64,000 bases of DNA. Source: Myxococcales bacterium UBA1660 (GTDB taxonomy: Bacteria; Myxococcota_A; Polyangia; Polyangiales; Houyiibacteriaceae). Below are positions 62,493 through 64,000 of this stretch, one piece after another. The stretch covers positions 247,917 through 311,916 of the forward strand of contig DCLA01000120.1 of assembly GCA_002320815.1 (NCBI GenBank), given 5' to 3'. The position numbers and the translations under genes were made by a program. The stretch's first letter is position 1. Each line of letters opens with the position of its first letter. Under the pieces are notes generated by a model. The model was not told the DNA's origin. It worked only from the letters and a program-made list of their open reading frames with translations, and ran no database searches.

Positions 62493-64000
62493 ATGAGTTC
62501 CCGCCCCAACGCCCCGCATGTCGCCCAGGCCCTCCGCGCCACGCGCCGCCGGGTCCGGCTGCAGCGAGCGCTGGACGCCGGAGCGGTCTTGCTGACGGCG
62601 GGGGGTGGCGTCGCCGTCGTGGCGCTCACGTTGGCCAAGCTCGGCTCGATCGACGCCGGGACGCTCCAGGTGGCCCTCGGCGTGGCGGCGGCGTTCCCGG
62701 TCCTGGGCATCGTCGTCGGCGCCCTCCGGCCCGTCCCCGAGCTCCTGCCGGCCCAGCTCTTGGACCGCGCCCACGGCCTCCGGTCCCGCCTCGCCAACGC
62801 CCTGGAGCTGGCCCGCCAGCCCGAGCGGACGCCCTTCATGGCCGCGGCCATCGAGGACGCCGAGGAGCACGCGCGGAACCTGGAGCCCAAGAAGGCCTTC
62901 CCCCTGCGCCCGCCCAGCGACCTCTGGCTCCCGGCCCTCCTGGGCGTCGGCGTCTTCCTGCTGGCGTCGCTCGAGATTCCGCAGCCGGCGCCGGCGCCGG
63001 TGGTGCGGCCCTCGCTCCCCCCGATGCTCCTCGACGACGACTCCCTGGAGGGCTTCGAGAGCTCGCTGGATCCCGTGCTCCGGGACCCGGAGTCGTCGGA
63101 GGACGTGCGCGAGGTGGCCCGGGCGCTGAACCAGGTCCTCGAGGACGTCGCCGACAGACGACTGGACCGGACGGAGGCGCTCCGCCGCATCCGCGACCTC
63201 GAGCGACAGCTGGCCGAGGGTCGTCCGGCGGACGCGGAGGCGATGGAAGAAGCGCTCGAGGACGTCGGGCGCCGCCTGGACCGATCCTCGTTGGCGACCG
63301 AGGCCTCCGAAGCCCTCCGGGACGGGAACGCGGAGCGGGCCGCCGACGCCCTGGACCAGCTCGCCGAGCGGCTGGAGACCGAGCCCCCTTCCCGGCGGGA
63401 GCTCGACCAGCTCCGCGAAGCCCTCGAGCAGGCCTCCCAGGACCGCGACGAGCGACGCCGGGAGGAACTGCGAGAGCAGCGCGAAGAGCTGGAGAGCCTG
63501 CTGCGGCGCGAGCGCGAAGAGCAGGCGGACCGCGACGAGCAGGAAGAGAGCCTGCTCCGGCGGCGGCGCCGGGAGCTCGAGCGCCTACAGCGGGAAGAGC
63601 AGCAGCTCGAAGAGCAGCGACGCCAGCTCGAGCGCCTCCGTCGGGAGATGCAGGACGCCGCCGAGAACCTGAACCGCAACGCTCAGGATCGGCAGCAGGC
63701 CAGCGAGTCGATGCGCCGGATGGCCGAAGAGCTGAACCGCATGGCCCGCGAGCAGATGAGCGAAGAGCAGCGGCAGCAGATGGAGCGCATGATGCGCCAG
63801 CTCCGCGAGATGATCCGCCGCCAGCAGCAGGGCCAAGGCCAGGGGCAACAGCAGCAGCAAGGCCAAGGGCAGCAGGGCCAAGGCCAGGGCGGGCGCCAGG
63901 GCCGACTCCAGCGATTCGTCCTACAGGCCGGAGGCGGCCAGGGCGGAGCCCGCCTCCGGATGCCCGGCCAGCAGGGACAAGGTCAGGGTCAGGGCCAGGG
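62493..64000 (+). CDS. DUF4175-like membrane protein with coiled coil and QG-rich repeats (partial, 3' end outside)
   Basis: An open frame from ATG 62493 runs to the window edge (502 codons). Two or three hydrophobic segments lie in the first 170 residues (AGAVLLTAGGGVAVVALTL, ALGVAAAFPVLGIVVGAL, WLPALLGVGVFLLASL). A charged coiled coil (about 195-445) is dense in RR-EEL-type heptads (REELREQREELESLLRRERE). After about residue 445 the sequence becomes Gln/Gly repeats (QQGQGQGQQQQQGQGQQ). This layout resembles the DUF4175 family, often next to aerotolerance-operon genes. Function unknown; possibly a membrane scaffold. Confidence 0.65.
   Translation, partial: MSSRPNAPHVAQALRATRRRVRLQRALDAGAVLLTAGGGVAVVALTLAKLGSIDAGTLQVALGVAAAFPVLGIVVGALRPVPELLPAQLLDRAHGLRSRLANALELARQPERTPFMAAAIEDAEEHARNLEPKKAFPLRPPSDLWLPALLGVGVFLLASLEIPQPAPAPVVRPSLPPMLLDDDSLEGFESSLDPVLRDPESSEDVREVARALNQVLEDVADRRLDRTEALRRIRDLERQLAEGRPADAEAMEEALEDVGRRLDRSSLATEASEALRDGNAERAADALDQLAERLETEPPSRRELDQLREALEQASQDRDERRREELREQREELESLLRREREEQADRDEQEESLLRRRRRELERLQREEQQLEEQRRQLERLRREMQDAAENLNRNAQDRQQASESMRRMAEELNRMAREQMSEEQRQQMERMMRQLREMIRRQQQGQGQGQQQQQGQGQQGQGQGGRQGRLQRFVLQAGGGQGGARLRMPGQQGQGQGQGQ

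Overview
The window is very GC-rich, densely coded chromosomal DNA. It looks like a large-genome myxobacterium-type organism (Myxococcota, Polyangia-like); this is an inference from gene content. Supporting features are five Hanks-type Ser/Thr kinases (four in two pairs, plus a PrkA-type kinase), two FHA-domain sigma-54 activators, an FHA-GGDEF protein, many lipoproteins, paired bactofilins, a Stig1-like Cys-rich lipoprotein and frequent 4-nt ATGA/GTGA gene overlaps. I see no rRNA, tRNA, CRISPR array, IS element or prophage.

Layout. 1-6008: start of an MBL-fold gene, prkA, two lipoproteins and two convergent kinases. 6058-10891 (minus): a translationally coupled operon of HEAT lipoprotein, FHA-GAF-sigma54 activator, 59-aa membrane protein, lipoprotein and Roadblock-like protein, behind a TTGACA promoter. 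11099-13438 (minus): two bactofilins, pyrE and a lipoprotein. 13546-19545: gshA, a TPR protein and a giant membrane spermidine synthase. 19595-20121: palindromes, a near-consensus sigma-54 promoter, a 69-aa protein and a terminator. 20189-24299: gap-pgk-tpiA glycolysis operon, then secG with an unusual tail. 24358-26722: metB with a structured leader, and a YihY/BrkB membrane protein. 26741-33488 (minus): respiratory complex I operon nuoABCDGHI from a strong TTGACA-N17-TAGACA promoter, without nuoE/F; NuoH carries a large insertion. 33607-36306: polA with a degenerate proofreading domain. 36585-46858: signalling and surface island with a secreted protein, Stig1-like lipoprotein, two receptor-like kinases, an FHA sigma-54 activator divergent from a seven-repeat Ig-like lipoprotein that has its own sigma-54 promoter, and a pseudo-receiver protein. 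46862-49118: di-heme lipoprotein and beta-helix lipoprotein pair. 49189-53649: ffh, a CBM9-like lipoprotein and a membrane glycosyltransferase. 53646-57907: c-di-GMP/phosphosignalling genes (FHA-GGDEF, CPBP protease, receiver-GAF-HD-GYP, PP2C). 57845-64000: SMI1-like protein, MltD-like transglycosylase, moeA and a truncated coiled-coil membrane protein.

Two themes link the genes. Phospho-dependent regulation combines kinases, FHA domains, a PP2C phosphatase and sigma-54 promoters. Envelope biology is represented by lipoproteins, bactofilins, a LysM transglycosylase, SecG and Ffh. The most interesting candidates are the sigma-54 promoter with palindromes ahead of the 69-aa gene, the FHA activator/Ig-lipoprotein pair, the coupled HEAT-FHA operon, the metB leader and the NuoH insertion.
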